Below, one piece after another: positions 1 through 11,279 of a DNA stretch of 64,000 nt. Below the pieces are notes generated by a model that was not told the DNA's origin, did no database searches, and saw only the letters and a program-made list of their open reading frames with translations. The translations under genes and the position numbers were made by a program. The stretch is from the NCBI GenBank assembly GCA_039881145.1, contig JAYKKI010000016.1:9201001-9265000 (forward strand). Direction: 5' to 3'. The stretch is from Druceiella hillmani (Eukaryota > Arthropoda > Insecta > Lepidoptera > Hepialidae). Position 1 is the first letter of the stretch; each line of letters starts with the position of its first letter.

Positions 1-2990
1 AATAAATAATTCAAATGATGAAATTATCTCTTAAAACTCAAATTAAATAATTTTTACCAAAATTATTAAATAATTTTTTGCAGTAAACATGTGTTTGTAT
101 ATTATCCTCGGATTTTATGTACATAAACTTAGTGGAATAATTTATATCTCCAAACTCGTCAGCAAATAATAAATGACAATATTCTGAAAAAATAGGGGAC
201 ATAAAAAAAAATTAAAGAGAAGGTTCAAAAAATAAAACGAATAATTATGTTAGGTAACATTTTTACTCAGAAAAAATATACCACATAAACCAATATTTTT
301 AATAATACTGAATGTTTTGATATTATAGAAGAATTTAATTTTCTTACTCGTATCCATTATAAAAATTTTATGTATCTTTAGTTTATTGTAAATTTAAAAG
401 TTAAATACAGAAAGCTATTTTTTCATCTAATTAATATAGTTTTTCTCATTAAAATTTTAAGAATGAGAAAACTATAAAAATAAATAATATGATAAATTTG
501 ACATGATCCATTTTGTCAATTGTTGGTATTCATAGTTTAAAAATTATGAATATCTTTGCAGCTCTATGTATACATTTCAATGATCTTAAGTCCCGCCGAA
601 CGATTTGGTTAGTCGGGATTTAAAACCATTGAAATACATAAAATAATTTTGGTACGTAATCTATAGAAAGTAACCACACGTAAGTAAACCTGTAAGTTAA
701 AAAAAGTAATATATGACATAGTCGTACATAGCTTTAAAAGGGCTATAATTTTCCCGTTATTATAAAAAATAATATTCCTATATTATTTGCTGCTTGAATG
801 ACTCACAGATCGAATCCCAGGGAACATGATATATTAGTTTTTCTTGATCTGTAAAACCACGTGTCAGTTTTGGTTTTTAGTCTTCCAGCATTATTCGAAT
901 CATTTGAATTGCATATGACATAATCTTCTAAACTCGTTTTGGTTGGGAATAAGATTTATAATCTGCTTAAAATTGTGATAGCGTGTGGCATCAGTTTAAA
1001 ATCCCTGTAATTGTATATTCTAACATTCTCTTTTCGCTCGTGAAACTGATGAGTTTGGTATCGTATGACCTTGAATTAGTTTGATATACAGGTTATATAC
1101 ACAATAAACTTTGTAGTCGCCTAGGTTTTTTTCAGATTTCAGCTGATATTTCATTCAGATCTGTAGACTTCTCATCTTTCATTTGTGTTGTGGGTAATTT
1201 AGTTACATTCGGGGTGGTAACTAAAGTGGTTCTTGCCCTCTTTTGAGTCGGCAATATTCTTGAATGATTTCGGGAATGGTAGATTTTAAAAGATGTGTAT
1301 AATATAGTGCCCACCTATTTTACAAGTTTTTATCTGGTGCTAAGAGTTTGTTAATTTCTTAATTAATAAATTTTGTAGTGGTAAACCTTTAGAATTTTTA
1401 TGACGCGTTTTACTCTGTATTGGCTACCTCTAGTTAGCTTAAAAATTACCGTTTGACTTAGATATCGATATTGCTATCTAATTTTTAATTGGCTTTTATG
1501 TAATTATAAACAATGTTATCATTCTTCGTAAATTTGCATTGCTTTAAGACTTTTGACTCTTATGGTATCTTTTATTTTTTGACTCTACTACTGAGTTTCT
1601 TTGTCGGGTCTTTTTTATACAGCCTAGGTATTTCGCCTTGCATATTAATCCAATTTCAAAGTTGTCCCAAAATTTTATTAGGTGAAATTCTATTATGTTC
1701 ATAGCACTCAGATATCCTTTCAGTTCTTTTATTTCTTCACGTTAATATTGCTTACATCAATATCTCATCTTAAGTCTCTGTCCAGGTGTGAGCTTCCACT
1801 TGTCGGGACATTTTATAACAGTGCGTAAATATTATATCACAATGCCTCTTTTTTGCAGTTGATCATATCAGTTTTCTTAATTACGCTGATATTATATCAG
1901 AAGAAAGGTGATTTTTAATTTTGTTTTACAGCCGTTAATCGATCGCTCACTATTTCGACATCATGTATTCTTATTTATTAGTTAATTTTTCTTATATTAT
2001 GCGAGTCAATACCTCTTGAGATAGTAATGTTATACTTTAGATTAGGTTTCTGTAATATTTAGAAAAAATTTGTAATATTTTTATAAAATTTAATTTTTAT
2101 CCAAATTAATATACAGTTTACCTCATAACTGCACACAAAGTGGTTTTAAAACGGAACATTTCTTTTTACAAACTACTTAGTTTATTTAGTTGTTGGTTTT
2201 ATATTTCATTTGTATAAGCATAATAATCATTATTCATAATAATCATTTTAGTAAAGAAAAGTCATGATCATTTTCGATTACGTTGGTTACAACGTTGTTG
2301 TTTGCAAATCATGCAGTAATAATGACGAAAATAAATTTACTTCTGCTTTCTATCACAATAATACATATATTTTATAACATTATTTCAAAAATAATCATTT
2401 TATTATAAATACAATTAAAATGGGCCTGGTTGCATTCTAGACATTTCAATTTAAAATTTTTTTCGTGATCTTTTAATCAGTATTGTATGGGCGCGTGTAT
2501 TTTGTTAGGTTCTTCATTGCGTTCTGAGTAAAATAAAATTGGACGATAGTACAACAAAAATGTCATTACAGATATTAATCTCAATTTCCCCGAAACCGAA
2601 AAAATACTTTCATTCAGAATCTGTGATATGGATATAAAATACACATGTAAGTTATGAAGATACCACATATAAGTAATGAAGACACATATAAGTAATGAAG
2701 ATAAAAAATACACATACACTATAAATAATAAGAGGTTGAATATAATGAAAATAAAACTTTTGTAACTTATTTATACGAAGCACACCAAAAACATAATAAG
2801 TTATTTCGTAAAAATTATGTTCTGTGAAAACATTATCAAATATTATGAAACGTTATGCTAATTTTTTTTACGTTTCTTTTTTTTAGTATTACGTTTTTTG
2901 ATAACAACTTACATTGATCAGATATTTCTTCACCACACGCCCATATCACTTATAAAAATGAATAAAGAATAGTCTTTAACTTTGATTGAA
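1..2990. other. AT-rich non-coding stretch
   Basis: No coding region can be supported. It holds a hairpin at 569-640 and a small minisatellite near 2636-2716 in which an ATAAGTAATGAAGA-like word recurs. Reading frames over 60 codons here are AT-rich and show no recognisable domain. Confidence 0.6.
569..640. repeat. Imperfect inverted repeat (hairpin)
   Basis: The arms at about 569-595 and 614-640 are reverse complements with a few mismatches and enclose an 18-base loop. The core of each arm is a TTTCAATG...TCCCG type sequence. It could be a tiny MITE remnant or a chance cruciform. No flanking target-site duplication was recognised. Confidence 0.6.
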
Positions 2991-3269
2991 GTTTATTTGT
3001 ATCGTCCCTTCACACGGTTGTGGTCAGGTGCTGCATAAAATCGTTGTATCGAGCAGCAGTTAGAATGAAGATGGGCCTCATAAGTAGACGGGGGCTAACC
3101 GCTTGCAGACGAATACTGTCTCCTGCTGTCCCGGAGGACGCTCATGTAGAGCGGAACATCGAGTGGGCACAAGCGTGACCAAGTTATTGTCGCGCTTGAC
3201 AGGGGCAGCATGAATCGTATTTCGTACGTCGGCGTCGTCGTACTTCGGTTGTTTAGGCTTTTGTGATAC
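2990..3269 (-). CDS. Candidate GC-rich terminal exon, unknown protein
   Basis: The segment is visibly richer in GC than its AT-rich surroundings. Read on the minus strand it starts after a plausible 3' splice site (GCCACAG before position 3269). It stays open in phase 0 for about 63 codons to a TGA at 3078-3080, and the frame begins VSQKPKQPKYDDADVR. An AATAAA polyadenylation hexamer follows at 2992-2997. A second frame is also open for about 58 codons, so the phase is uncertain. No domain is recognised. The sequence is hydrophilic and could be a disordered C-terminal tail. It lies downstream, in the transcription sense, of the receptor exon at 35 kb, but nothing links the two. It could instead be a fragment of a GC-rich mobile element. 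Confidence 0.3.
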
Positions 3270-3289
3270 CTGTGGCAATTTAATTTGAT

Positions 3290-4100
3290 TTCAGATGAAA
3301 AAAAAATATTTACGTGTATTCTGTCGTAAGATGAAGTAACTCTTCCGTTATGTAATGAAATGAAATGATACCATGGTTATTAGATACATATAATTTTTTT
3401 TTCTATTATTCAATTATAAAACACGTGGAAATATGTAATAAAATGAACATGCAAAAGAATAAGAAGAAATTATGTAAAATTGGGTTGAAAAAAAACTTTT
3501 CAAATGAAACGATTATATTGTAGAATTTATGATGTACTAGAAGTTCGAAAATAATTATGGATGAATAATCTAGGACTTTTATTAGAAAAAAAGCACGTTT
3601 ATTACAAAGTCATATATAACCTGGCCTATGAAATAGAGCTCCTTAATATTGTGGCTAAAACGTTTATTAAAACATAATTTAGGACAGACGGGTCAAATAA
3701 AGAGAAAATGTTAAATGTGAGAATACGATTTTCAAGTTCCGGCAAAAGAAAATTTTCTGTTAAATGCGTGTTCTAATAAAATCGTGCGGCAATTTTATTT
3801 TAGTCTAATTAAAGCATCAGATTGGTGTTCCATAATTATTTTTCAGCTTTTAGTGCATCATAGAGTACAGAAAAAGATCCTATGGTTTAAACAATATTTA
3901 CCAGTTTTTAATTTTAATATTTTTTATATTATTTGCTTGGTTTTATTTTATTACTTTTACCCAATCCAATGAAACCTTATTGGGACCTCAATTTGGCTTT
4001 CCATATAGAGTTTAATATTAGGTGCTTTATCCGTATTACTTATGAGAAAAAAAAACAATTCGAATTGACATTTGCAAGGACGCAAACTTCTCTCTTGTGA
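3290..4100. other. AT-rich non-coding stretch
   Basis: Nothing recognisable. The plus-strand frame at 3784-3972 is an AT-rich, hydrophobic chance frame. Confidence 0.5.
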
Positions 4101-4111
4101 TTTAGTTTATC

Positions 4112-4590
4112 AATTTGAAACTTCCGATCGTCAAGTCTTACGATTTAAACAGTAATACTGTTAAGGAGTTAGAATCCAGAGTTAAATGGCTTAATATTGT
4201 GGATAACATATAACTATAATATGTCTACACTTTAAGTCCGAAATACCAATTTTAGACCAGAAATTCTCAGATCTCATGATTTAGGCAGGCAGTATTCCAG
4301 TAGCGTTAGTACTGAGGAATTGGAGTCCTTAGTCCAGTAATGAAGACTCTGTTTGAGACCTGTGATACTAATTTAAAACAAGTAAATCTTCACGTCCCAT
4401 TTTCAAGCAGGCAGTATTTCTATAGAAATGGATCATGGAGTTGAGACTCTGAGTTTAAACTTTGTCTCTGCTCGAAACTCACATTATAATTTGAAACCAA
4501 TAGATGCTCACGTCTTACGATTCAAGCAGGCAGTACCTCTGCAACGTCAGCATTTGCGGATCTAAAGTAGAAACTATCATAATGCTATAT
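4112..4590. repeat. Degenerate minisatellite, about 120-bp unit, four units
   Basis: Four diverged units begin near 4112, 4248, 4370 and 4488, spaced 136, 122 and 118 bases. Each opens with an AATTTgAAAC-like word. A segment resembling CTTACGATTCAAGCAGGCAGTA follows about 25 bases later. Unit 4 continues into sequence shared with 17.05-17.28 kb, so the array lies at the edge of the large duplication. Confidence 0.65.
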
Positions 4591-5596
4591 TACCATGGGG
4601 ACAGAGTATGTGAGCAAAATTTCAATAGAATTGGTTCAGTAGAATTTGCAGAAAAGTAGATCGAAAAATTTAATCAACAACATATGAAACGCGATGTTAA
4701 GAAAACCGTTTAATAATACTAAGTACAGTTCTATTCTTCGTATCTTTATTGCATAAAGAGAGAATCCTTTAAACTTTCATTAAAGTTTTTGCTGTTCTGT
4801 TGCCCTTTATATTTTTAAGCGTCGTGGTTATTTTATTTCTGAATATACTATTGAGAGATTTATTCAAATTTAAAAAAATAAATCAAAAATTCTAAAAATG
4901 TTGAAAATCAATACCAGAATTAATGATTATTAATTCATTAAATAATAGAGTCATGGTTACTGAGGTTGAGAACAAATGTTAAAAATTGGTGACAGACTCT
5001 GTCAAATCAGGCAATTCTTAAGGTTTCATGTATTCTTCGTAGTCATAAAATTTAATTCAAATGATGAAAGAAATGTTGTTATGTCTTTTTTTCCTTAAAA
5101 AACATTTTAAAAGTATATTTCAATGTTATTGTCGCATGTATTTTTTTCCTATTTATTGTATTTTATTTATACTTTCCTTTACCTTCCAAAATGTTTGTCT
5201 CAGTTTTGACGTCAATTTTATGAATTGCCATTATAAATTTTAATCAGCAAATTTGCAGTAGAATATTTTTATGTGACGACTAAATAATTTCCGCCACTTC
5301 TGTTGATGCCAAAATTATCAATTAATATACAAAACTTGTAAAAAAAGGCTATTGTAAAAGTAATTTTTATTTTCCATCACATTTATGTAAGCTGATATTC
5401 TATTTTTGTATTAAATTTTATCAACAGGCTATCTTTGTAAATTTTATAAATATATATCCCTAATATTAATTCATGTCATAGAAGTCAAATCGCCGTGATA
5501 AAAAAAATGCATAGTGTTTTAATAATACACTAGACTTAATATACCCAGTTAATATAAACTTAGCTTGAAATACGCGCAGAAAATAAAAAAGCTTAC

Positions 5597-5800
5597 CTTC
5601 ACTATGCTGTCTAAATAAAGTATTGTACGATATATTAGATTTGTGAATAATTACATTAACGGGCATAAACATAGTCTCGAACGCGACTGCCGGTGCCGGT
5701 CGGTGAGAGGTAAGCCAGCTGCTCCGTTCCATGCTTTGTTGAGCTGCAAGCAGCTACGCCACCCGCATATTGTCTTGCAAAAATAGCTACGAAACCTAAT
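5597..5800 (-). other. GC-rich conserved block with a splice-donor-like edge
   Basis: This GC-rich patch aligns with 19025-19235 in copy B. On the minus strand it ends in GAAG|GTAAGC, an excellent 5' splice-site match at 5597/5596. The corresponding site in copy B reads GAAG|GCAATT, so the donor is not conserved. A minus-strand frame starts with ATG at 5732, but that ATG is missing in copy B and the aligned frame there has a stop. A coding role is therefore unlikely. A promoter, untranslated first exon or transcribed edge of an element would fit better. Confidence 0.4.
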
Positions 5801-6420
5801 TTGGAAACAAAAAAAGCTATGTAAAAAGCATATATTACAACTTTATTTATATTTATATAAACTTGTTATATGGAAAATCATATAGAAAAATTTTCGACGT
5901 AAATAATACTTATAAACTATAAAATTCAATTACTTTTTGTTTTTTAATTGTTAATTTTTTGGTTACTTTTATATTTAGATGTGTAACTGGGCTGAAACAA
6001 TTTGAAGTGTATTGTAGTTTCAATGATGTCTAGCTATATTATGTCTAGAAAATATTAAGTATGGGTGATGATATTTTATTTAGTAAAAACAAAAAAAAAA
6101 GTAAATAAAACGGGAGATATATATAAATAATTAGTGATGTAACCTTGTTCTAACTTTCAGATACCCTTGCTATTGTATAAATATATTACTGAGAATAATA
6201 TTCATTTATATTTTATTACATACACTGGAACATTTACATTGTATAACATCATAGAATAACATCAATTTAAGTTATTACCCTCACTAAAGTACTTGAATAT
6301 TGCATAAATTTTGTAAGTATAATAAAACCTAAACCGGTCCCCCGCAATAAACTCATTATTGTGGGAAAAGTTACACAAACCCAGCTCTCGCTATTGTTTT
6401 TGTAATATATAAATGTTGTT

Positions 6421-6600
6421 AGATGTTCCTAAGAGTTAATCTTTGCTAATAGCCCACCTGAAGATGTTGTAATAGAACGAAACCTGGGCCGTGGTAAAGA
6501 ACTTAAAAAAGTAGAAATAATAATACGTTACGTAATTTTATTTAATTGTGAAAAATTAATATCTACAAAATTAGCGCCAAATATACTCAATACAGAATTT
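6421..6600 (+). repeat. Hammerhead-like repeat, copy 1 (Penelope/retrozyme type)
   Basis: The core lies at 6454-6494. It reads CCAC, then CTGAAGA (fits CUGANGA), then a short GTT/AAC hairpin, then GAAA, then the near-palindrome CCTGGG, then CC where UH is expected, then GTGG, which can pair with the initial CCAC. This is the order of a type I hammerhead with minimal helix III. U16.1 is replaced by C, so this copy should be inactive. The flanks align with 49133-49300, including the sequence after the core down to a GCCAAATATACTCAAT-like word. The copy sits inside the roughly 0.9-kb insertion specific to copy A of the large duplication. Confidence 0.6.
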
Positions 6601-7366
6601 ATAACTGATAAACTTGAAAATCTTTCGTGCCAATTACTATGCACAGGATTGGTGGAATTTCTTTTACACCATAGAGAGTATTTGAGGAAAAGTAAGAAGA
6701 AGAAGAAAAGCAGAGTTTTGATGTTCGAGGGAGAAAATTATGGCGACAAATTAGTAAAGACAAAAAAGAAACATTTGTCAAAATTTGAGAGGAAAAAATT
6801 TAATCCTAAATATTCGTATCGTAAATCGTTACAAAAAATATGTAAAATAAGGAAAAGGATTTATTCGTACCCTACAAAACGTTTTTTCGAGAAAGAGATA
6901 TTGTTAAAAACATAAAAAAGAAAGCGGTAGAAGTGAGTTTTAAGCAAAAAGTGACCATTGGAAACAAAATATTTCTATTGATCATAATTTCAAAACAGCT
7001 AAATATACAAATAAAAGTATGATATTATCCATCAGAAATTAATTTATTAGTTCAAAGAAACAGACTTAAAAATGGAAGGGAAAAACAAAGAGTGCTAAAA
7101 AAAAACTTGAGCCGTCACGGGACGCCTGGCAGATGGGAAACATCGTGTTCGTACAAGTAATATGCATAAAAGACAAGATTATTACAGGAACTAAATATAG
7201 CATAATGGAAAAGTAAAGTATTACGAATTTCTCACAGAAAATGGTGACTTTATTTAATAAACATTTATTTAGAATTAATACAAAAATAATAAAGCACAGG
7301 TTATGTGTACCGTAGTAAACAACAGCGTCGAACTGAGTGAGGAGGGGGTCGCGTAGCCGGTTGTGC

Positions 7367-7463
7367 ATGGCGACACGTCGCCATACCGTACACTGTACTA
7401 CATATAGACTATATATATACCTTAGTATAGCGTGGCGACCCGTCGTCACGGCAAGCGTCGCCA
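7367..7463. other. GC-rich patch with two near-palindromic 18-mers
   Basis: ATGGCGACACGTCGCCAT (7367-7384) has perfect 8-base arms. A related sequence, GTGGCGAC-CC-GTCGTCAC, lies at 7432-7449, and a further GTCGCCAC at 7456-7463 pairs perfectly with 7432-7439. An alternating TATATATA tract separates them. The pattern resembles a dyad regulatory site or an element terminus. The 138-codon minus-strand frame across this region becomes AT-rich and hydrophobic and is not convincing as a gene. Confidence 0.4.
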
Positions 7464-8526
7464 CGCCAACGATCCGGTTCAAACCTGCGCCTATAGATGT
7501 TTCACATCAAAAATATGGTAAAAGCAAATAACTTTTATTTGTTTCTGCGTAACCGATTATAGAGTTAAAAAAAGAAAAAAACTTTTAGAAATTAAACCGA
7601 ACTTTACACTAATAACCATGATTATTTAAAAGTAAGTATGCATTGCAGATCACGTTAGGTTGTAAGTGAAACTCGTAATCGAAAGTATAAATGAAACCCT
7701 GCTATTATATTAAGCTCGCAAAAACGTCCATATTAGCGAGAATTGCTAAGACGACCGTAATAAACGGGCGTGTGTCAATAGAGAATTTGTGAGAAAATCT
7801 AGTTCTTTAGTGCAAATATGACACCATTATTATTTTGCAAGTGCAAAGACACTAATCGTAACTTAGATAATATCAAAGCTGTAATATTTTTTACGTAAGT
7901 ATGTCATACTAAACTAATCTTAATTATTTGTAAAAACTTGCCTGTTTTTAAAATAGACTAATATCATATGCGTGATAGAGACCAATATGTTATAGACGTG
8001 CATAGGTTTTATGTAAGTAATAACGTATAAACAGAAAATATGTTTCGACAGGTTTTGCATGCTCGTTGCCTGTCTATATTATTTAAATTAATGCTTGTAG
8101 TGATGTTTTTAATAAAAAATTGTTTTAATTGAAACTTGTATTATTTATTACTTTTAGCCATGTTTGATTGTTATTACTTTTTCCCATTTATTTAATAAAA
8201 AGACTTAGTATTAACTACAGAATTTATTTGGTTTTATTATTTTTTTGAGTTATTTAGTTTTATTATTGTTTAGTTCTTTTGACACACATAATGTTATTTT
8301 TAATCATGATAAATAAAAAAAGCACTGGCTTGTGCTTACGACCACATGATGACATAGTTGTATTACAGCAAAACGAATTTTAAAAATAAATATTAAACAC
8401 TAACCTTATATGCTTGAAATTATGCAATGATTAAATATGACGCTGTTGTACAATAAAATTCGTGTGTTATATTAAATTATACTCATATAAAATATTAATA
8501 AAAAATTAAACGTAATTTTTTAAAAA

Positions 8527-8733
8527 ATGCACTTCGTTTTAAATAGACGACCGATGCCTAAGGGAGTCGAATTTACCCGAACAGTAAACTTGCTCAAACG
8601 ATTCAGCGTCACAGATCCGAGCGCGACGGCTCTGTTTCGTTCACAGTTCAGAAAAAGTGCGCATGGAAGGACTAAAGGAGTTTTCACTTCAATAACTGTG
8701 AGATTGATAACTCTTGTTGAAGTTTCATGGTAA
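8527..8733. other. GC-richer insert open on both strands, unknown
   Basis: The segment is open for 68 codons on the plus strand and for 72 codons (8520-8738) on the minus strand. It has no counterpart at the aligned position of copy B, so it is probably an insertion. No domain is recognised on either strand. Frames open on both strands of a short GC-richer segment argue for an element fragment rather than a gene. Confidence 0.3.
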
Positions 8734-10832
8734 AACAAGTGATCACTCTTATGATATGTTCATGTTCCTCTAAGTGCCATAGCCTCGCAATTCCCAAAAT
8801 TTTAAATCTATGTGAATAAAATATTAAAGCATGTACTTTAGGTGGAGGTAATCTCTTTGAGCGGGTTATCACTGGAGAAGTCTTTCAAAATAAAATTTGG
8901 TTTCATTTATAATTTTTAAGATACCGTAACTAAATAACAAAAATGAAAACTTATATTGTCGCAATGTCCATCTGTCTGCTTGTCCATCCCTGTATGTCGC
9001 ACTCTAGTAATTAAACAGTTTGAGATCTATGTACATGACATTTTGGACGCAGATTTTTTATATTGAGATCTCAATCAAATAAAAAAAACTATAGATTCTG
9101 TACATAATAAAACTATAGAATTGACCTGTCAGTACATTGAAAACTCAAGTAGATTAAAAAAAGTTACGCATAAGAAAAGTAATAAAATGACAAAAAATGT
9201 TTGCCTGTTTATCTATTGATATGTTTTCGTACTTGTTTGAAAACGCATCACATGAAATTGATTCAATACAAATATGGAAATTAATTTAATAGAAAAATAT
9301 TGTAGTTGACTTGTATGTTTTTAGTTTTTATTTTATTGGAATCAGTTTAATCAATCATAAAATATGAGAATTTAATATTTTTAAAAATTCAATTACATTG
9401 TATTATTATAACAACAAAGCACTACGTAGTTACTTGACGCGTAATAATATCACAAATGTATAGTGTGTCTATATACTTATGTAGATGGCGTTACGTGTAT
9501 TTAAACTGTGCAATATTTGTCCCCCCGAACATACATTGGCGAAATGGGCATGGAAATAAAATTTAGTTTTTTGGGAGGGTATACATTTATGTAAGCAATC
9601 TGAATGTGCATACGTATGAGGGGAGATGTTGTTGTTAGTCATCTGATGTTGATGCGCACATAACATTTTTCAATGTTCCATGTATTCGATATGAAGTTAA
9701 TAGGTTTTCTCAATATTTTCTTTTTAATTTGAGTCTGTTGCCAATATTTGTAATTTAGTTACTGTGGTATACTCAATAATAGGTTAGGTAAATTTGTTTT
9801 GTTACGTATTTTATTGTTTATGAAACTGTAGAATTTTGCTATATACACCAATATTAAAGATAATTATAAATAATTATTCAGAACATAACAATGGTAACAG
9901 GGCAAAAAGACTGTTTTTGAAATTTTCATCTACTTAATGGCAGTTACATGTGCTTGGTTTCCATCCAGTAGTAAATTGTATAATTCACCATTGCATTTAC
10001 CGTCGCCAACTAGTGGAAACCTCTGTAGATATACCGGTTATATTTTTGCATAATATACTAGGGTCAAAGTGTGTGTAGATAAAGTAGGACAGATACGCTA
10101 TATTTGCAGTCTGGTTACAGCAGGCTGCAAACATAGCTATAACTAAGATGAACATTCGAGTTAGCTGCAAGAAAATTATTCCTCATGTAATGTTCTGTAC
10201 TTGAGTAATTAATTTGCGGACAAAAATCTGTCATTACAATTATGAAATTACATTAAACTATCTGAGTTTTAACTTATAAGTAGTGAAACATTTTGCAGGG
10301 AATTTGAATTTTTACTCCAAAAAAAAATATTTTATTTTATCGCTATGGCGTTAGAAATTTTGAAAGAAATATATGCAGATATAATATAGAATATTACAGG
10401 TATCTCAAAACCAATATGCCTTACAAAGATGTTTTGATATTAAATATATGATAACATCCAACTGTAGAAAATGATAATAGTTTAAAAGGGAACATGGTCA
10501 CTAAAAGAATTTCTCAAAAATTATAGATTTAGCGGCTCTGTTTATACATCTTACAAGTTTCATGATGTATATAACAAAATTGGGTAAAAAAATAAATCAC
10601 TTTATCAGAAATGATACGCTGAACAACCAACGAAGGAATGAGCAAAAGAAAATATAGTGAAATATGTTATTTCATCTTAAAGCGTATTTAATCATCTTCC
10701 GTCGATTATAATTTCGGAACCAATACTCATAATCTCAAATTTCAGGATTGCAGCACCCTTTCACTATAGAGGACGTATCCAAATCAATAAGTTTTTAATA
10801 TTTCTTTACAGCAGAACATTTGTTACAAGTTT

Positions 10833-11206
10833 TTATAAAGATTTCAACGTGTCTTTATATCCAATAATAATTTCAACCCTTAGCCAAACTATACTTCTGA
10901 ATATTTCTAAAAGATCATGTTTATTAAAAGACTCTTTATGTAGTTGTACCAATAAACGTGTCTCCTTTAAAATTGTATTGATTTCTTCTTTAGTATATTG
11001 TACATCAGTTTTCATTCAGATTCTGAATCAAAATCATAATCACTGTATTCACTTTCTTCACGAAAACTGGATAATATGCCAGAGGTATCAATATTAGGAG
11101 TGGCCGTATAATTTGTTTCGTAAAATGTTTCCACAACACATGAATAAATAGAATTATGGAGGCAAAAGATCATTATATGGTTAAATTTAAGAGTAACTTT
11201 TGTCAC
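10833..11206 (-). pseudogene. Decayed coding segment, unknown protein, copy A
   Basis: Two minus-strand frames overlap at an ATGA: 11206-11012, ending in an acidic EESEYSDYDFDSES stretch, and 11015-10833, starting near VQYTKEEINTILKETR. The homologous stretch in copy B keeps both parts in a single frame (GEESDHGD...SQEINIIFKETRSLVQL) but has three stops. The simplest reading is one ancestral protein with an acidic linker followed by a helical segment, frameshifted here and interrupted by stops there. The family is not recognised. An acidic serine-rich N-terminal region is common in transposases such as piggyBac, but no diagnostic motif is present. The segment is about 120 residues and would be only part of the original gene. 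Confidence 0.4.
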
Positions 11207-11231
11207 TGTTCACAGCTACAGCATAATGTTA

Positions 11232-11268
11232 AACTCGTCGGAGAACGTGTTTAACTCGTCGGAGAACG
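11232..11268. repeat. 21-bp direct repeat, two copies
   Basis: AACTCGTCGGAGAACG occurs at 11232-11247 and again at 11253-11268 in an otherwise AT-rich context. Confidence 0.75.
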
Positions 11269-11279
11269 GTAAGAGCGAC

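Larger units (their letters stand above)
4430..11230. repeat. Ancient duplication, copy A (partner 17000-23670)
   Basis: Nine blocks align in the same order and orientation with copy B: 4430-4720, 5110-5460, 5590-5960, 7060-7110, 7600-8260, 8740-9060, 9100-9665, 10310-10620 and 10770-11225. Identity is moderate by eye and indels are frequent, so the event is old. Copy A has an extra roughly 0.9 kb (about 6110-7050) that carries the hammerhead-like repeat and is absent from copy B. Copy A also has an extra GC-richer piece at 8520-8740. This could be a tandem segmental duplication or two copies of one large unidentified element. Short fragments related to the 9100-9200 part also occur near 41.05 kb, which favours a dispersed element for at least that part. 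Confidence 0.75.

Noticed and set aside
807..848. Possible 42-base micro-exon on the minus strand with GTGAGT donor and TTTTACAG acceptor
   Set aside because: Two frames are open but the segment is too short, AT-rich and without homology to be separated from chance.
1132..1314. 60-codon minus-strand frame with RARTTLVTTPNVTKLPTTQ
   Set aside because: Resembles a low-complexity linker. No family or splice evidence, and it could be an eroded element fragment.
2477..2620. Possible terminal exon on the minus strand after CCATATCACAG
   Set aside because: A 47-codon frame with a good acceptor, but no recognisable protein, AT-driven composition and no polyadenylation signal nearby.
6649..6915. Lysine-rich 88-codon plus-strand frame after the hammerhead-like repeat
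   Set aside because: Its composition reflects A-rich sequence. No RT or GIY-YIG motif is present, so it was not called a Penelope protein.
7066..7482. 138-codon minus-strand frame
   Set aside because: It combines a GC-rich dyad patch with AT-rich hydrophobic sequence, shows no domain, and is not conserved in copy B.
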